A DNA stretch of 64,000 bases from Macroventuria anomochaeta (Eukaryota > Ascomycota > Dothideomycetes > Pleosporales > Didymellaceae). A program made the translations under genes and the position numbers. Where the stretch lies: NCBI RefSeq assembly GCF_010093625.1, contig NW_022985366.1:746401-810400 (forward strand), written 5' to 3'. This document shows positions 1 through 11,708 of this stretch, in pieces; the first letter of the stretch is position 1; the number at the start of each line of letters is the position of its first letter. The notes beneath the pieces are model-generated. The model was not told the DNA's origin and did not search any database. It worked only from the letters and a program-made list of their open reading frames with translations.

Positions 1-1321
1 CTGCTCCTTCTGCTTCCTCTCCGCCTCCTCGAGCTCTGCGAGCTTCGCCGCGGTCTTGGCCGCTTCTTCTTGCTCCTTTTTCTCCTGCTCTGCTCTTTCC
101 AACGTCTCGAGCTCGTCCTCAATATCCACCTCATCCACTGTAGTATCTGTCTCGTTAATGATATTGGAGATCTCCTCGGTAGTAGCCATCTGCTCATTGA
201 CTGCATCCACAACACCCTGTACGCCTTCCGCACCACCAACCTTCTCATTCAGACCCTTCAGCGCCGCGGCGCCTGCGCGCATAGCCTCCACGATCTCAAC
301 CTGGTCGGCTGCTTGCTGGAGCTGTGTGTACACGCCTTCCAGCTGCAGAGCAACGTCGGAGCGCTGTGCGAGTGCTGCTTCGGCGAGCTTCTTGGAGCGT
401 AAGGCGGCTTTGGCGCGGACCATCTGCTTTCCGGCAACCGCTTCGCGGGCTGCGGCATCGGCAGAGGCGATCTTCTCCATAAGTGGTTGTATCTGGGAGT
501 TGATGTCTGCAAGTGTGTCGCGCAGACCTGCGATTGCAGCGTCTTCTTCGGTGATGGGGAGGGGTTGGGCCTCGTGCTCGGGCTTGAACTTGATTGTTTG
601 TGAATCGTAGGATATCGCTTGCTTGTCTCGGGCGAGGTAGACGAGGATGATGTTGAGGTCGTTGTTCGTAAGCGGCGCAGCGGGATTGAGCGTATGCGAG
701 AAGCGTTTGAGGAAGTCTCGTCTTGACAGGACCCGGTCTGCAGTCGATGTGTGCTCCTTCATCTTCTTGAGGATCTCGTCGCCGGCTATCTCGACATTCT
801 TCAGTACGACGTAGTTTTTGACTGCAAGCTTATCTGGCGGAGCAGCCTTTCCCAGCACACCGACTGTTCGCAGACTCCACTGCAGGGCCGACCATGGCGT
901 CGGTATCCACGACGTCTTGTATATGCTGGTCTTCGAATTCAGGAAGTCTTTCAGGAGTATCATTTCCTTCTTCTGCACCGCCTCGTGGAACACAGCAGGC
1001 AGACATGTTGGCTTCCCATACTGTGGATGTTGCAGCGCTCGCCCAAGGTCGTCTGCGGTCCGTATGTTGAGTAGATCATGGGTGGTTCCTTGGGTGGGTA
1101 TGACGCCCGCTCGCGCAGCATCAGTCAGCGCTTTGGTCCAAGCTGCAATGTTGGCATGGTAGCCATCTGGATTGATCTCGAGCTGCTGCCGGAAGTCTGC
1201 ATACAGCGATGCAAGGCGCTGTTGGCTTGCATAGGTTAGCTTAGTTCAAATAACGCGGAGAATGTGCGCACTTCTTGAAAGCTTCCTCGTGCTGCAGAAC
1301 AAACTCTAGCAGCTCGCTCAT
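1..1321 (-). CDS. CHM7: ESCRT-III protein CHM7/CHMP7 (3' end cut off by window edge)
   Basis: CDS complement(<1..1225, 1272..1321), with a 46 bp GT-AG intron (1226-1271). Chm7/CHMP7 is the ESCRT-III subunit that works with LEM-domain proteins in nuclear-envelope and nuclear-pore surveillance. The predicted start MSELLEFVLQHEEAF is followed by a globular N-terminal region (tryptophan-containing, winged-helix-like in the family). After that comes a long Ala/Glu/Lys/Gln-rich coiled coil of the Snf7 type that runs off the left edge as an acidic/basic helix. The Snf7 part contains RSKKLAEAALAQRSDVALQLEG and a Val/Asp/Glu-rich segment with an ISNIINET core, typical of the family. An upstream in-frame ATG at 1471 would add 50 residues rich in Lys, Arg and Ser. 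I chose 1321 because the family begins near MSELL. The C-terminal MIM region is not in the window. Confidence 0.85.
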
Positions 1322-1837
1322 ATTGATGTGTTGCTGCGGCGCCCACTGTTGTCTATCGCTGTTCTTAGGTCGAAAGAGGCGCTTGCGCTTGACCGATGTC
1401 ATCCGCGCTGGAACATCACCAAAAATCGACGAATCAGATGCGTCATAATCCGAGTTCTTGCGCTTCAACATGAAAGCGATAGTAAGTACCAAAAAGGTCA
1501 AATGGGGGTAACATGTCAGTTGACAGGCTCGTTGGGTGTCTATGATCTCTATACATGTCGAGCGCGCACCCTTTCACTCACGCGACGCGTGTGAGACGCT
1601 ACCCCGCCAGTTGCTGGTGCATATGTGGGGCCCGCTGCCTGGTCACCATCTAGGTCCCAGCTGCCACTGCGTCTAGTCTTGCGCTGTAGGACTTCTTGTG
1701 GGAACGTTTGGCCGTGTTGCGATGCGCATCTCCAGCTGCGGGTAGACTCATGCGCGCACCGCTGAGTACCTGCGTTGAGCCTTGAGCTTCGCAGACAGTG
1801 CCCTGACTTCGAAACCGGCCTTTCTCGAATGTGCAGC

Positions 1838-3094
1838 TCACTTCTTAACGATGTTGATGCCGCCATCCTTCTTCTGCTTCTCCATAAACTGCCTCATCTC
1901 CTCCAAATCGTCCATCTCGTCGTCCTCCTCATCTGCCTTCTTCGCCTTGGGCTCTGGCGGCGCGACCGGTGCAGGAGGTAACTCTGCTTCTGGTCGATCT
2001 CGCATCTCTTTCGTCTCGTTTTCCCAAGCTTTCCTCTCTTCCTCGTCCAGCTCATCCCTTCGTTCCAGCCACCTCTCTTGCACATCGCGCGCATCCATTG
2101 TGACAGCGTCTTGCTGCATAGCCATTGACCACACCGTCTCGTTTGCGCCTTCGATGCCACCGAGCGCATAGCCACCTGCACGGTCTATGGCCCGCAGCAG
2201 TGTCATCATGCTCTTCTTGTCTTCTACTGCCAGTGTTTCAAAGCCTACGAGCGCAAAGTCCTCGACGAGCTCAACGATCGCTTTGTTCAACGCCGAAAAC
2301 TTCGACGTTGGCTCGTCGCCGTCGTCCATGTCCACATTATGCGCGCCAACCGATGTAGGCCCTGGTATACCGGAGGTTTGTTCACGGTTCAGGTGTGGCA
2401 GGAGGTAGTGCAGGTCTTGCACTTCGGTATAGAAGTCGAGATTGAAGGGCAGGTTTGGGTAATTTTGCAGGTTGTCGATCTTCGTGAGCACGTTCAGGTG
2501 GGGGAGGTCCATCTGCAGCATGCTGCGCAGGGCGAGGAGCAACGATGAGACATATAGCGACGGGCGCGAGAGAATGATGGAGTCGGTCAGGTGTACGACG
2601 ACAAGCTGAGCCGTGTTAGCTTGTTGCTGCTTGCATTGGGTGGTGGGCGAATACTCGATACCCAAGTTTTTGGAGGCGAAAGAAGATGTTGCGCAGCGAT
2701 GCGTGCGACGTGAAGAGCTCGACTTGCCCAGGGCAATCGAACAGAATATAGTCATCTACGACTCTCAGCATTGCTCCTGTTTCTACAGAACTGTGGCGTG
2801 CGGACCTCCGAGCTCCTTCAACCCTTCTTCCAGCCAGTCGAAGTTGTGTTCCAGCTCCTCCAAAGCATAAAGAATGCCACCGTTTGGTCCAAGCGATTCC
2901 TGCTCCATGATTTCGTCTATTGTGACCAAGTCTCGCACGTCTACTGCGGGCTCATATGAGCAGTGATCGTTGGCGGGGTCGAGATTGACGACCGAGCATT
3001 TGCGCTCGATAGCGCCCATGAACTGCTGCATGCCATCGCAGTACGTCGACTTGCCAGAGCCTGGCGGGCCTATCACCAGCTGAGCGAACGGCAT
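1838..3094 (-). CDS. GPN2: GPN-loop GTPase 2 (RNA polymerase II assembly/import factor)
   Basis: CDS complement(1838..2605, 2655..2755, 2806..3094), 385 aa, with 49 bp and 50 bp introns that restore frame exactly. GPN GTPases act as chaperones in assembly and nuclear import of RNA polymerases II and III. Near the N-terminus are the P-loop GPPGSGKST and the diagnostic Gly-Pro-Asn loop in ESLGPNGG. These are followed by the G3-like DCPGQVEL, created across the first intron, and LTKID for guanine specificity. The C-terminal ~100 residues are a charged Glu/Lys/Pro-rich tail beyond the GTPase fold, as in other filamentous-fungal GPN2 proteins. The gene shares a 169 bp divergent upstream region with BUB3. 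Assignment to GPN2 rather than GPN3 rests on overall length and sequence style. Confidence 0.9.
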
Positions 3095-3263
3095 TGTGGT
3101 GTTGCGTCACAGAACAAAAGAGCTCTGAGAGCATTAGAAGTCTGGTGAGGGGGGGGGGGGGGGGGGCTAGTAAGCCCTACGACATCTTAGTCAGCCATGT
3201 TGTGCGGGTGAGCTGGACCTCGAGCTTTCCAAGCACCAGCTGTTTGTTGCAAACATCGCCAAC
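3095..3263. promoter_or_regulatory. Divergent promoter region GPN2/BUB3 with an 18-G homopolymer
   Basis: Only 169 bp separate the two start codons, so both promoters must lie here. The segment carries an uninterrupted run of 18 G at 3149-3166. The exact run length is uncertain because long homopolymers are error-prone in assemblies. No TATA box is evident. Confidence 0.5.
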
Positions 3264-4345
3264 ATGTCCAGCCAATTTGAGCTCGCACAGAACCCTACCG
3301 AGCCCATATCGTCCGTCACATTCTCGCCGCGCACACCGACGCGATTGTTGGTATCTTCGTGGGACAGACATGTTTACCTCTACGACACACACGGCGAGCC
3401 TGGCGGCAAGCTGCTGCAGAAATTCGAGCACCGCGCGCCAGTGTTAGACGTGTGCTTTGGTCGTGACGACAACGAAGCCTTCAGCGCAGGGCTCGACTGG
3501 GAAGTGAGAAGGTGCATTCGCCCACAACACCCAATACAACCTCCAAGCTGACGAACAACAGAATCGACCTGTCCAGCGGCGCGCAAACAGTCCTCTCCAC
3601 CCACTCCCAAGGCGTCCGTAACATCCTCTACTCTGCCCCACACAACCTCCTCATCTCCGCATCATGGGACGCAACCCTGCACTTGCACGACCTCTCCAAC
3701 CCCGGCGACTTCTCCTCCATTAGCCTGCCGTCCAAACCCTTCTCCCTCACCGCGTCCCCCACAAAACTCGTTGTCGCAATGGCCAGCCGCGCAGTGAACA
3801 TCTACGAGCTCAGCGCGTTATCGAGCGCCGCAAAGCAGGGTGGCGGAGAAACAGTAAACGTCGAGCCCTGGCAGCGGAGAGAGAGCTCAATGAAGTACAT
3901 GACGCGCGCGGTCGCGTGCATGCCGAATGATGCTGGGTACTCGAGCTCGAGCATTGAGGGACGTGTAGCGGTCGAGTGGTTCGATCCGAGTGAGGAGAGC
4001 CAGGCTAGGAAGTACGCGTTCAAGTGCCATCGTCAGAATGTGGATGGGCAGGATGTCGTGTACCCGGTCAATGCGCTGGCATACCACCCTGTACACGGGA
4101 CATTTGCGACAGGTGGTGGTGACGGCGTTGTAGCGTTGTGGGATGCAGTTGCAAAGAGGAGGATAAGACAGTACCAGAAGTTCCCCGCGAGCGTACAGAC
4201 GATCGAGTTCTCAGCTGACGGAAAGTTCATGGCCGTTGGTGTCAGCCCAGGATTCGAGGATGGTGTGGACGATGTACCAGATGGTGTCATCAAGGTATTC
4301 ATTAGGGAGCTCAGCGATACAGAGGCGCAGGGCAAGAAGAAATAG
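3264..4345 (+). CDS. BUB3: Spindle-checkpoint WD40 protein BUB3
   Basis: CDS join(3264..3511, 3562..4345), 343 aa, with a 50 bp intron. The join restores the family motif WEVRRIDL. Bub3 binds GLEBS motifs of Bub1 and BubR1/Mad3 at kinetochores and recognises phosphorylated Spc105/KNL1 MELT repeats. The protein is a seven-bladed WD40 propeller. Visible repeats include VSSWDRHVYLYD, ISASWDATLHLHDL and FATGGGDGVVALWD. The segment YPVNALAYHP and the late blade with GVSPGFEDG.....PDGVIKVFIREL match Bub3 rather than Rae1. Length matches the family (about 330-350 aa). The ATG lies in a good context directly after the divergent promoter. Confidence 0.9.
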
Positions 4346-5824
4346 AGGATATCAGTATGGATGGGATGGAGTATGGCGTTCACGTGGCATGGCCATGAAT
4401 GGAAGAGACATTTGTATGTTGCATACCCAGAGCTGACACGGAAGGTTACACAATACAACATACCACAAGGATCCGTTGAAACTGCACCGGACATCACATT
4501 GATCTTGAGGACGGCACGCCTTACGCATGATGCTTCACAATTCTTCTTTACATATGCACAGCATCAGGGTAACTGGGCGGATATTATAGTAGGTTCAACC
4601 ACTACGGGCCTTGATCTAGCACTGACGCCGCCATAGTCTACATTCCCCCGCTGAAGATAAGACTTCCACGCTTGATAGACGGCATGGCTCGGGTACAATT
4701 AAATTTCGTGTACCTGTTACAGTCTGACAGTTAAGGATCGCTCTACTCGCGAACACACATCTCGCCTTTTCACTTTGCGCACTCGCCCACAGAACTTCAG
4801 CACTTCACAAGCTCGCATTCGATGGCTCGGTACCTCCTCGCAGACTTCCATCGCCTTTCATCCACCTATCCGAGTCTGACGAATTACTCTGCCGCTCACA
4901 AATTCGGTAGTCGTATCCATCCTTAGCTTCCGTTGGTCTTAAATGGACCCAAAGCGCTCACCAAGACCCTGCGCCAGCTTCGGGATAATCGAGTCCGCCC
5001 GGAAAGAAAGTTTCATTGTAGCGGACCTACAACCACCTCGTTCGAGCTCGAGCCGTTTGGTATGTCGTGCAAGGCCAGGTGGACTCTTCAGTGTTCTGCG
5101 AAATGCAGCGACGTTGCATCCTTTCATCGTCGGTGTTTCCAATACCATCCTTTCTGGCTGATCGTCCGCATTGACTCCAGAGACAAGTACGAGCAACCTA
5201 TCATGATGTAAGCCAACACGAAGCGACACTGCTGCGTAAAGATGCGGTATAGTGATGCGATGGAGGTGACGCCAAACCAGACACAGTTTCGGGTATGTCC
5301 AATACGTAGTGCGGCCGTAGAACGTTCCAAGATACGAGATTATCATGCGAGGGAGGAGATGGAGGCAGATTCTAAGAGGAAGGTAGCTGCCCGTCAAGAG
5401 TCGCGGCAGCGCACGCGTTTCCTACTTTCACTCGAAGTCAATGGTGCAATGGTTTGTAACGTGCTCAGGGCCAATGTTCCGCTCGATCGTATGCACTCTT
5501 CACTCCGCCCTACCTAGCTTCCGTTGTCTGGAGGTCGTTAACGATGCCTTTCGGTAGCCAGTCTGATTTAGTGCATCCCTCCACTTCACTTCGCTTTCAT
5601 CCGTCTGAGAGAGTGACTAGAAACACCATTGCTTGAAGGTTGTCAGCCGTGCATCTGAATGGGCGCAGGTTAGATACCTCAGCACGTATCATTGCCGCTT
5701 AAACGAGGGTACCATATATCCAATCCTACCTACATGATGCCCATCCCCATCCAGATCACCTTAATCATAATTCATAACATCATAACTCATCCCTCACCAG
5801 CCCCGAGGATCCCTTCAATATCTT
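4346..5824. other. Intergenic stretch with one F-box-like relic
   Basis: Between BUB3 and the GH15 gene I can support only the minus-strand F-box-like fragment at 4942-5421. The flanking sequence (4346-4941 and 5422-5824) shows only short, unsupported open frames and should hold the 3' untranslated regions of BUB3 and the GH15 gene. Confidence 0.5.
4942..5421 (-). pseudogene. F-box-like protein remnant
   Basis: The minus-strand frame from 5421 down to a TAA at 4939-4941 encodes an F-box-like core, LLPRMIISYLGTF. It is followed by KLCLVWRHLHRITIPHLY (F-box helix and post-box pattern) and then FRRTLKSPPGLARHTKRLEL, matching the PDLARHVKRL-type segment common in Pleosporales F-box/LRR proteins. 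There is no ATG upstream of the F-box: the frame is closed by a TAG at 5422-5424, and the only ATG lies inside the box. The frame then stops after about 150 residues, where family members usually run to 400-600. I read it as a truncated relic; an unrecognised spliced first exon is the alternative. Confidence 0.45.
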
Positions 5825-7473
5825 TCATAAGCTCTTCATCACCTTCCTCGCCCTCACAGCCTGAAGGAAAGCCCCATAGCTCCAGGTCAGATCCCGCGCT
5901 CCCGTCATGAACCCGGTCTCCTTGTCAAACTGCTCGCTCATGCTGCCTTCAGCATCGACATGTCGTCGCACAACTGCCAAAAATTGATCGCCTACAGCAC
6001 CTAGACGCTCGATGATGGAGTGGAACAATGCATCGCTGGGCCCGTAGGCGCCTTCATTGACGTCGAGGCTGGATGAGGCAAGGAGAGAGGTGTAGAATGG
6101 CATAGACGTCGGTGAGATAATAAGGTTCGCCGAGGTGGAAATATGGGATGCGGTGCGGTAAAGGACTTCGGCAGCGCTGGATGTGCAGAGGAACCAAGGG
6201 TTTCCGTGGTGTGTAGTAGAATAGCCGTTGTACGTGTCTTCAGGGTAGCGACCAAGCCCTGTACCCTCGAACGGTTCTTCTTCGTCTGCGTCTACCTCCT
6301 CGTCGTCGGACGAGGACCAAGGGCTGCTGTTGATAGGGAAGCGATCTCGCTGATCGCGAGTCAAAGCGAGAAGGGACGCAAGAATCTTGTCAGACCATGG
6401 TGGATACACAGCATCGTCGTCCGAGCCATCAGCCGGCAAAGCGTGCAGCGAGCCAAGTAGAAGACCACAGTCAAGTCCAGATCTCTTGCTCCACAGCGTC
6501 TCTACGAGATGGCCCTTCTGCTTGTTCCAGAACTTGGAGAGTAGGTTCTCAATATACCCAGCCTGCAGTGTATACCAGTCCGCCGCGCCAAGATCGCCGA
6601 ATGCGCGTGCAAGCTGGCTGCCCTCACGCAGACTCCGCGCGCTGACCATAAGCGTGAAAAAGTGCAGGCCTTCGACTTCCTCCCACAGATCGAAGCCTGA
6701 CTGGTTCCAGTAGTGGCTCACGTACTCTAGGTCGGCTTTGATGACGCTGGTCGGTGGCATACTTGCCTCGTAGAAGGGTGCGAAGAAGTCGTCCGCTCGA
6801 GACGAGGTCCATAGCGTAGGGTGCGAGGCGTTGTATTCGTGAAGGTAGTGGATGAGTGTGAGGGCGCGTAGGGCTGGACCGTCTCGCTGGGGTCGTCCCC
6901 AGGAACCTGTGAACGACGTGCCGTCGATCTCAAACTTGGGCTCGCCGAGGCCTGAGAGGTCATCGAAGGTGCCGGATGGGTTAGAGGTGTGTTGGATCAT
7001 CTGCTGCAAGGATGTGTATGCATCGAGGATGCTCGAGAGCTTCCCGCCGAGTGGAGAGGATGTGTCTTCGGCGTATACGTCTACGAGAGTGTTCATGGTG
7101 ATCGCGGCATCTCGAACCCCTACGTCATGTCAGACTTCGTGTATGCTTGTGCCATCTCCTTGAACTCACACTGATACCAGTAGTCTGGCCCGGCCTGACT
7201 TGGACTTGCGACTACTGTGCCGGGTGCTACGCCCTGTCCTTCGACGTTGCGCCCACCTGGTGAGACGTTCGCCAGCAGCTTGTCCAGCGCTATCCGCTCT
7301 TCCTGTTGTATCCACGCATCGAGTGTATCATGCAGCGGCTGCTGGTGTTTCTGTGCATCGGCGATGCCGAGGAAGTTGAGGTGAGGTAACGGCGGTATCG
7401 AGAAGGCATATGTGTAGGGCGCGAAGGGCGCGAAGGACGCAAAGGACGCGAGAAGGAGGGCGCTAGGTAGCAT
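5825..7473 (-). CDS. Secreted GH15 glucoamylase (no starch-binding domain)
   Basis: CDS complement(5825..7119, 7170..7473), 532 aa, with a 50 bp intron. The splice rebuilds the active-site segment PDYWYQWVRDAAI. GH15 enzymes release glucose from the non-reducing ends of starch or related alpha-glucans by inversion. The N-terminus is a hydrophobic signal peptide ending near YTYAFS, so the enzyme is exported. The acid catalyst region DLWEEVEGLHFFTL (Glu about residues 248-249) and the base region MSEQFDKETGFMTGARDLTWSY are both present, along with YPEDTYNG. There is no C-terminal CBM20 starch-binding domain. An Asp/Glu-rich loop (SSDDEEVDADEEE) sits between conserved blocks. All catalytic blocks look intact. 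Confidence 0.9.
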
Positions 7474-8290
7474 GGCCGCTGGAAGTCAAAGGCGACTGCG
7501 GAGAATGTGTGTGCTTGGTGTAGGAATAGTTCAGTAGGTCATACCTGCTACAACAATAGGGAAAGAATAGAGAAGGTGCATGAGTAGTAAGATAATCGTC
7601 GACATTCAACAGAGCAACTACGCCGGGCCCCAACCTCACCCACACATCATCCCCATACTAGTCATCGATCGTGGCATGTGCCCCACCGCCATGCCCATTG
7701 TCCACTGCCTAGTGGCCCTGTAGCGAGTCGGGAATCGTGGAGGCGGTCCAAGGTCGAGGAAGTTTGGTCCTGACGTGGGCGGGTGATGTGAACCAAAGTG
7801 TGTCACGCGACGTGTTCGACCAACCAGAGGTTATGGAAGTCCGCGATGACGCCTGGGAGATCCGGGTAAACAAGGAAGTTGTGATTGTGCGAGCGATGCC
7901 GGCTAGGCAACCTCGGATGTGAGGACTAGCAGATGTCAAAATCAGTGAGGGTTCACATGTTCGCTTCTCTGGGTCTCAAGTTCAGAGTTCCTGCATGTGA
8001 AGAGGTAAAAGTGCTTCATCATTACGCTCCTATACAAGCTATACAAAACAGCTCATAACAATACAACTCACACAAAGCCAAAGCCTCACCCAACGCCGCA
8101 TCTCAGACGCAAAGCCCTAAAGGGGTATCTCGCGAAAGAAAAGCCATAATCATCAGACCGAAAACATCGTAATACTATAAGACAACGCAAGCAATGCAAT
8201 GCAAAAGGGCCGCTCCCAACCTGCAAGCCATGCTGGTGCGCAAAGGCAACCTCAATCTCAAATCACGCTCAATGCATCGTTACGTCGCGT
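7474..8290. other. Intergenic region, no gene seen
   Basis: This holds the upstream region of the GH15 gene and the downstream region of YVC1. Short open frames on both strands have no recognisable product. Confidence 0.5.
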
Positions 8291-11200
8291 CTAAACGCTC
8301 AATCCAAATTTGTCCTCCCCACTGTCCTTCTTGCTGTTTCTCTTCTTCGCTTTTCCTTTCTTTTTGATGTGTTCGTTACGTTCGTTGGGCGGCGTGTGTG
8401 CGCGCTGACTGCCCGGCGTGCTCGAGTCTCCTACTCTCAGGCCCTTGACTTCCTTCAGCACGTCGCGGAAGCCCTCTTCTAGTGTTGTCATCCTGGCTAG
8501 CATGATCCTACTCATGCGGTTCGAATCCGATTCAGTATCGCTGCCCTTACGCTCCATGCGTGCTTCTGCTCTAGCTCGCGCTGCGAGTTCGAACTGGGTT
8601 GTAAAAGAGGCAGGGATGGTGTTCAGGTTGCCGAAGTTGGGGTTGTTATTGTTGTCACCAAGATCGGAAGCGAGGTCGAGCGCCACAGCGTTGAAGGAGG
8701 GAGTGCGATTTTGACGTTCCAGAGCAAGGAAGTTCGACAGATTGGGTGTCTTTCGACCTGTATCGGGAGGCATGATTGCGCGCGTCCGAGAGGCTGAGGC
8801 GTGGCTGATGTGGCTCACGGGTTGTGGGCGCTTTGGTGTTTTCATACCAGACAACATGGGTCCGTCGAGACGACCCGGTGTGGCCGTTCCGCTACGAGAG
8901 CCCAGCTTCAGTCGCTTCTCAGGAGAAGTAGGGCGTGACACATCAATCGTTTCCTTCGTTGGGCTGAATAAGATGGTGCTTGTAGAGGTATTGCGAGTGT
9001 GTCCCGGATTGTTCTTCCTGCTAGGCGACATGCCTTGGCCACCAGGTGCGCTGGTGTCTGATGGTGAAGATGCTCTCGCTGGAGTGCGTGCAGGTGTCTT
9101 CGGCTTGGCTACCATTGGCGTGCGGAAGAACTCGTCTTCGGATGTTGCGTAGCCCGATTTTGGCTTCTTGTTCTCCTTGTCGGACATTGGCAGGTTCTTC
9201 GGGGTAGTCTGGCGGTCTGAGTTGGAATCGTTATCTTCGGCCTGGGTCAACAACTCATCGTCTCCATCCGCGTCAGTCTGTTGTGGTATGTCATCGTCCA
9301 TATTGGGCTCTTCCTCCTCCAGAATCGGACGAGGGAAAGTTACAAAGCTCTCATCCGGATCCGAGGCTACACTTCTAGTGAAGGAAAGCGGATGCCTTCG
9401 CCTAGGCTGACCAGCGGTGTTCGAGCGGCGCAGATATGGCCTGGCGCGGGACTCGAGACGATCAAGGACTGATTGGGCATCCTCCTGCGGTGGGGTAACC
9501 TCTTCATCATTGCTCATCTTCTTCATCCAGTCTGATACTACATTGCTTGAATTCCTGCGACCAGAAGGATAGTTTGAGGGCGCTTGGACGCTAGTGTCAC
9601 GGTAAGGTCGGCGGAAAACCTCTTCCAGAGCGCGATCTTTGTGGAAAGTTGTGATGGAAGGTTCGCGCAGTCGAGGGTTGAAAGATTCAACAGCGCCGCG
9701 GATGCTGAAGGCTGGCACTATAGGTGATGCAGTCCCAGGGCGTCCGCGGTTCTCGACCAGGTCGGTAGGTCCGTAAGCCAAATTTGAGAGAAGAAGCCTT
9801 TCGTACACGAAGATCGTGAACAGGATCGGAATATGTGTCAGCTTGATGACGAGTCTGTTCATGCGGATGAACTTCTTGAATGGCATCATGTACTTGAGCG
9901 GGATAAGGAGCCAGCCTACGATGTTTGTTGGAGGAATGTATGAGAAGAGAGCGTCAGACTTGACCATCGAGATGGTGTTGACCGCAAAGAGGAACTGGTG
10001 CTCCTCGTTGGCGTTCTGGACGATCTTCATGAACGAGTTCGTCAACACTGTAATCAGTATGGTGACGATGAGGAAATGACACATGAAGAGAAACAAGGCT
10101 AACAAAGCCTTGCCTAAGATGTTATACTCCGTCCAAAGGTCCCACGCTGCTGGTGTGAAACCCATGAGCAGCTGGAAGATGGCGTATGCAGCATTCGAGG
10201 CTCCAATCTCCTTGCCAAAAGCCAGACTGAAAGCGACGAAGAAGCCACTGCAGGCAATGACAATGAGGACCAGGATGGCGACCAGGTCCATGGCCATCAT
10301 TCGGAAGGCGATGAGCAGCTGGGAGAAGTATTGGTAGTGGTCCAGAGCTGAGAAGAGACGAGGAAACAGAAGCACTGCAGTCGATCCCAGGACGTCGTAC
10401 GCCATGCTAGCCACATGGTGACGGCTGACGTCCGGCATGAGGATACCGTACAGACGGAGGATATAGTATGCCATGAACATCAGCAAGATACCAAGATCGA
10501 AGGCATTCCAGACGCTCATGATGTACAGTCCAAAGCCCTGTTCAGAGAATCCAACGATCTCGTCCAACATGTATCCAGCACTCCAGAACCAGAAGATGAC
10601 TTCCAGAACCGTGATGTCGTCCGATTTCTCAGCAAGTACAGCCAGGAACAGGCCCAGCATGATACCGAAGGAGAGGGTCGAGAAGAGATTGCGGTAGCGG
10701 GGAACTCGAAGACGGGAGAGCTTGAAGAGCGAAGAGTCGTGGGGATCGTAGAGGGTCACTGTCCGTCTCATGAGCGCTGAGGCTGGCAGCTCGGCATTGG
10801 ACTGCTTGGGCGGTGGCAGACGGCGCGATGGCCCTCTAACGGGAGAAAGCTCATCACTCGGAGGGTCGCTGCGGCTGTGGGAAGAGTCAGGTTTGCGGTG
10901 AAGACTGTCAGCGACGGAGTGGAAGACGATCGTGCCAGCCCAGATAGCCTCCAGCTGCTGCACAACCAAGGGATGGGCGAGGAACTTCTTGGCTTGAGCG
11001 CGAATAGCGATCTCCAACGCAGAGATGCGCGCATCACGCTGTCCCTGACGCGCCCAGTTTGCGCCACCTGGAGGTGTCTCGAGGCCTTGCAGAGGGTCGT
11101 AATCGTAGCTCAGCGCATCAATCAGCTCTCGCGTGGAGAACTCTTTGAGCAGCCGCATAGCCAGCAGCTCACACAGGAGCGCCCGCGTCTTGCTGACTCC

Positions 11201-11708
11201 TACATTTCCAGGATTTGCCTCTCCCTCCTTCCTGAATTGGAGGCAGTTTGCTACCAAGCAGTATAGAGCACCGCGTGAGAAATGCTCTGCGCGGATCTGC
11301 TGTTGTATGGGCTTGACGAGAAACTGCGAAACCTGCGGCGAGCGCAGTTGGTCCCAGCTGAGAGTTGTTTCGCACCGCTGGACGACAATTGTGCGTATGG
11401 CGTGGGTGTTGTTGTAGATGGGAATGCGGTCTAAAACTTCCTGTTAGCGCAGTAAACAATGTTCACATGCAACAACTCAACCCACCTAGGAACTCTGAAG
11501 AGAAGACTGGCAGCAACGGACCGTCGCGCCGACGTTCTTCGTCTTCGTCGTCAACCTCGCCATCGTACTGTCCTAAATCTTCTTCGTAGTCGTCATCGCC
11601 CTCAGACGCCTCGTCGTGGCGGTTGCGGTACTTGTGTATTGCTGCAAGTAGGGGCGTAGTCTCAGACGACCGACTACTCTTCTTCGAGCGCAACAATGAG
11701 GCGAACAT
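8291..11708 (-). CDS. YVC1: Vacuolar TRP-family cation channel (Yvc1-like)
   Basis: CDS complement(8291..11436, 11486..11708), 1122 aa, with a 49 bp intron. Yvc1/TRPY channels release Ca2+ from the vacuole in response to stretch, osmotic shock and Ca2+. The N-terminus (from MFASLLRSKK) carries an acidic Asp/Glu cluster, then a helical cytosolic domain. About residues 325-615 hold the channel core with six or more hydrophobic segments, for example NLFSTLSFGIMLGLFLAVLA, and the pore region AIFQLLMGFTPAAWD before the last long TM. The final ~450 residues are a Ser/Pro/Thr-rich disordered tail ending in a basic KKKGKAKKRNSKKD stretch. Yeast Yvc1 is about 675 aa, so much of the extra length is this tail. 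An upstream in-frame ATG at 11873 was not chosen because it adds an unconserved Thr-rich leader. Confidence 0.88.

Noticed and set aside
8518..8528. GGTTCGAATCC, an exact match to the tRNA B box
   Set aside because: It lies inside the YVC1 coding sequence and no acceptor stem, A box or cloverleaf could be drawn around it.
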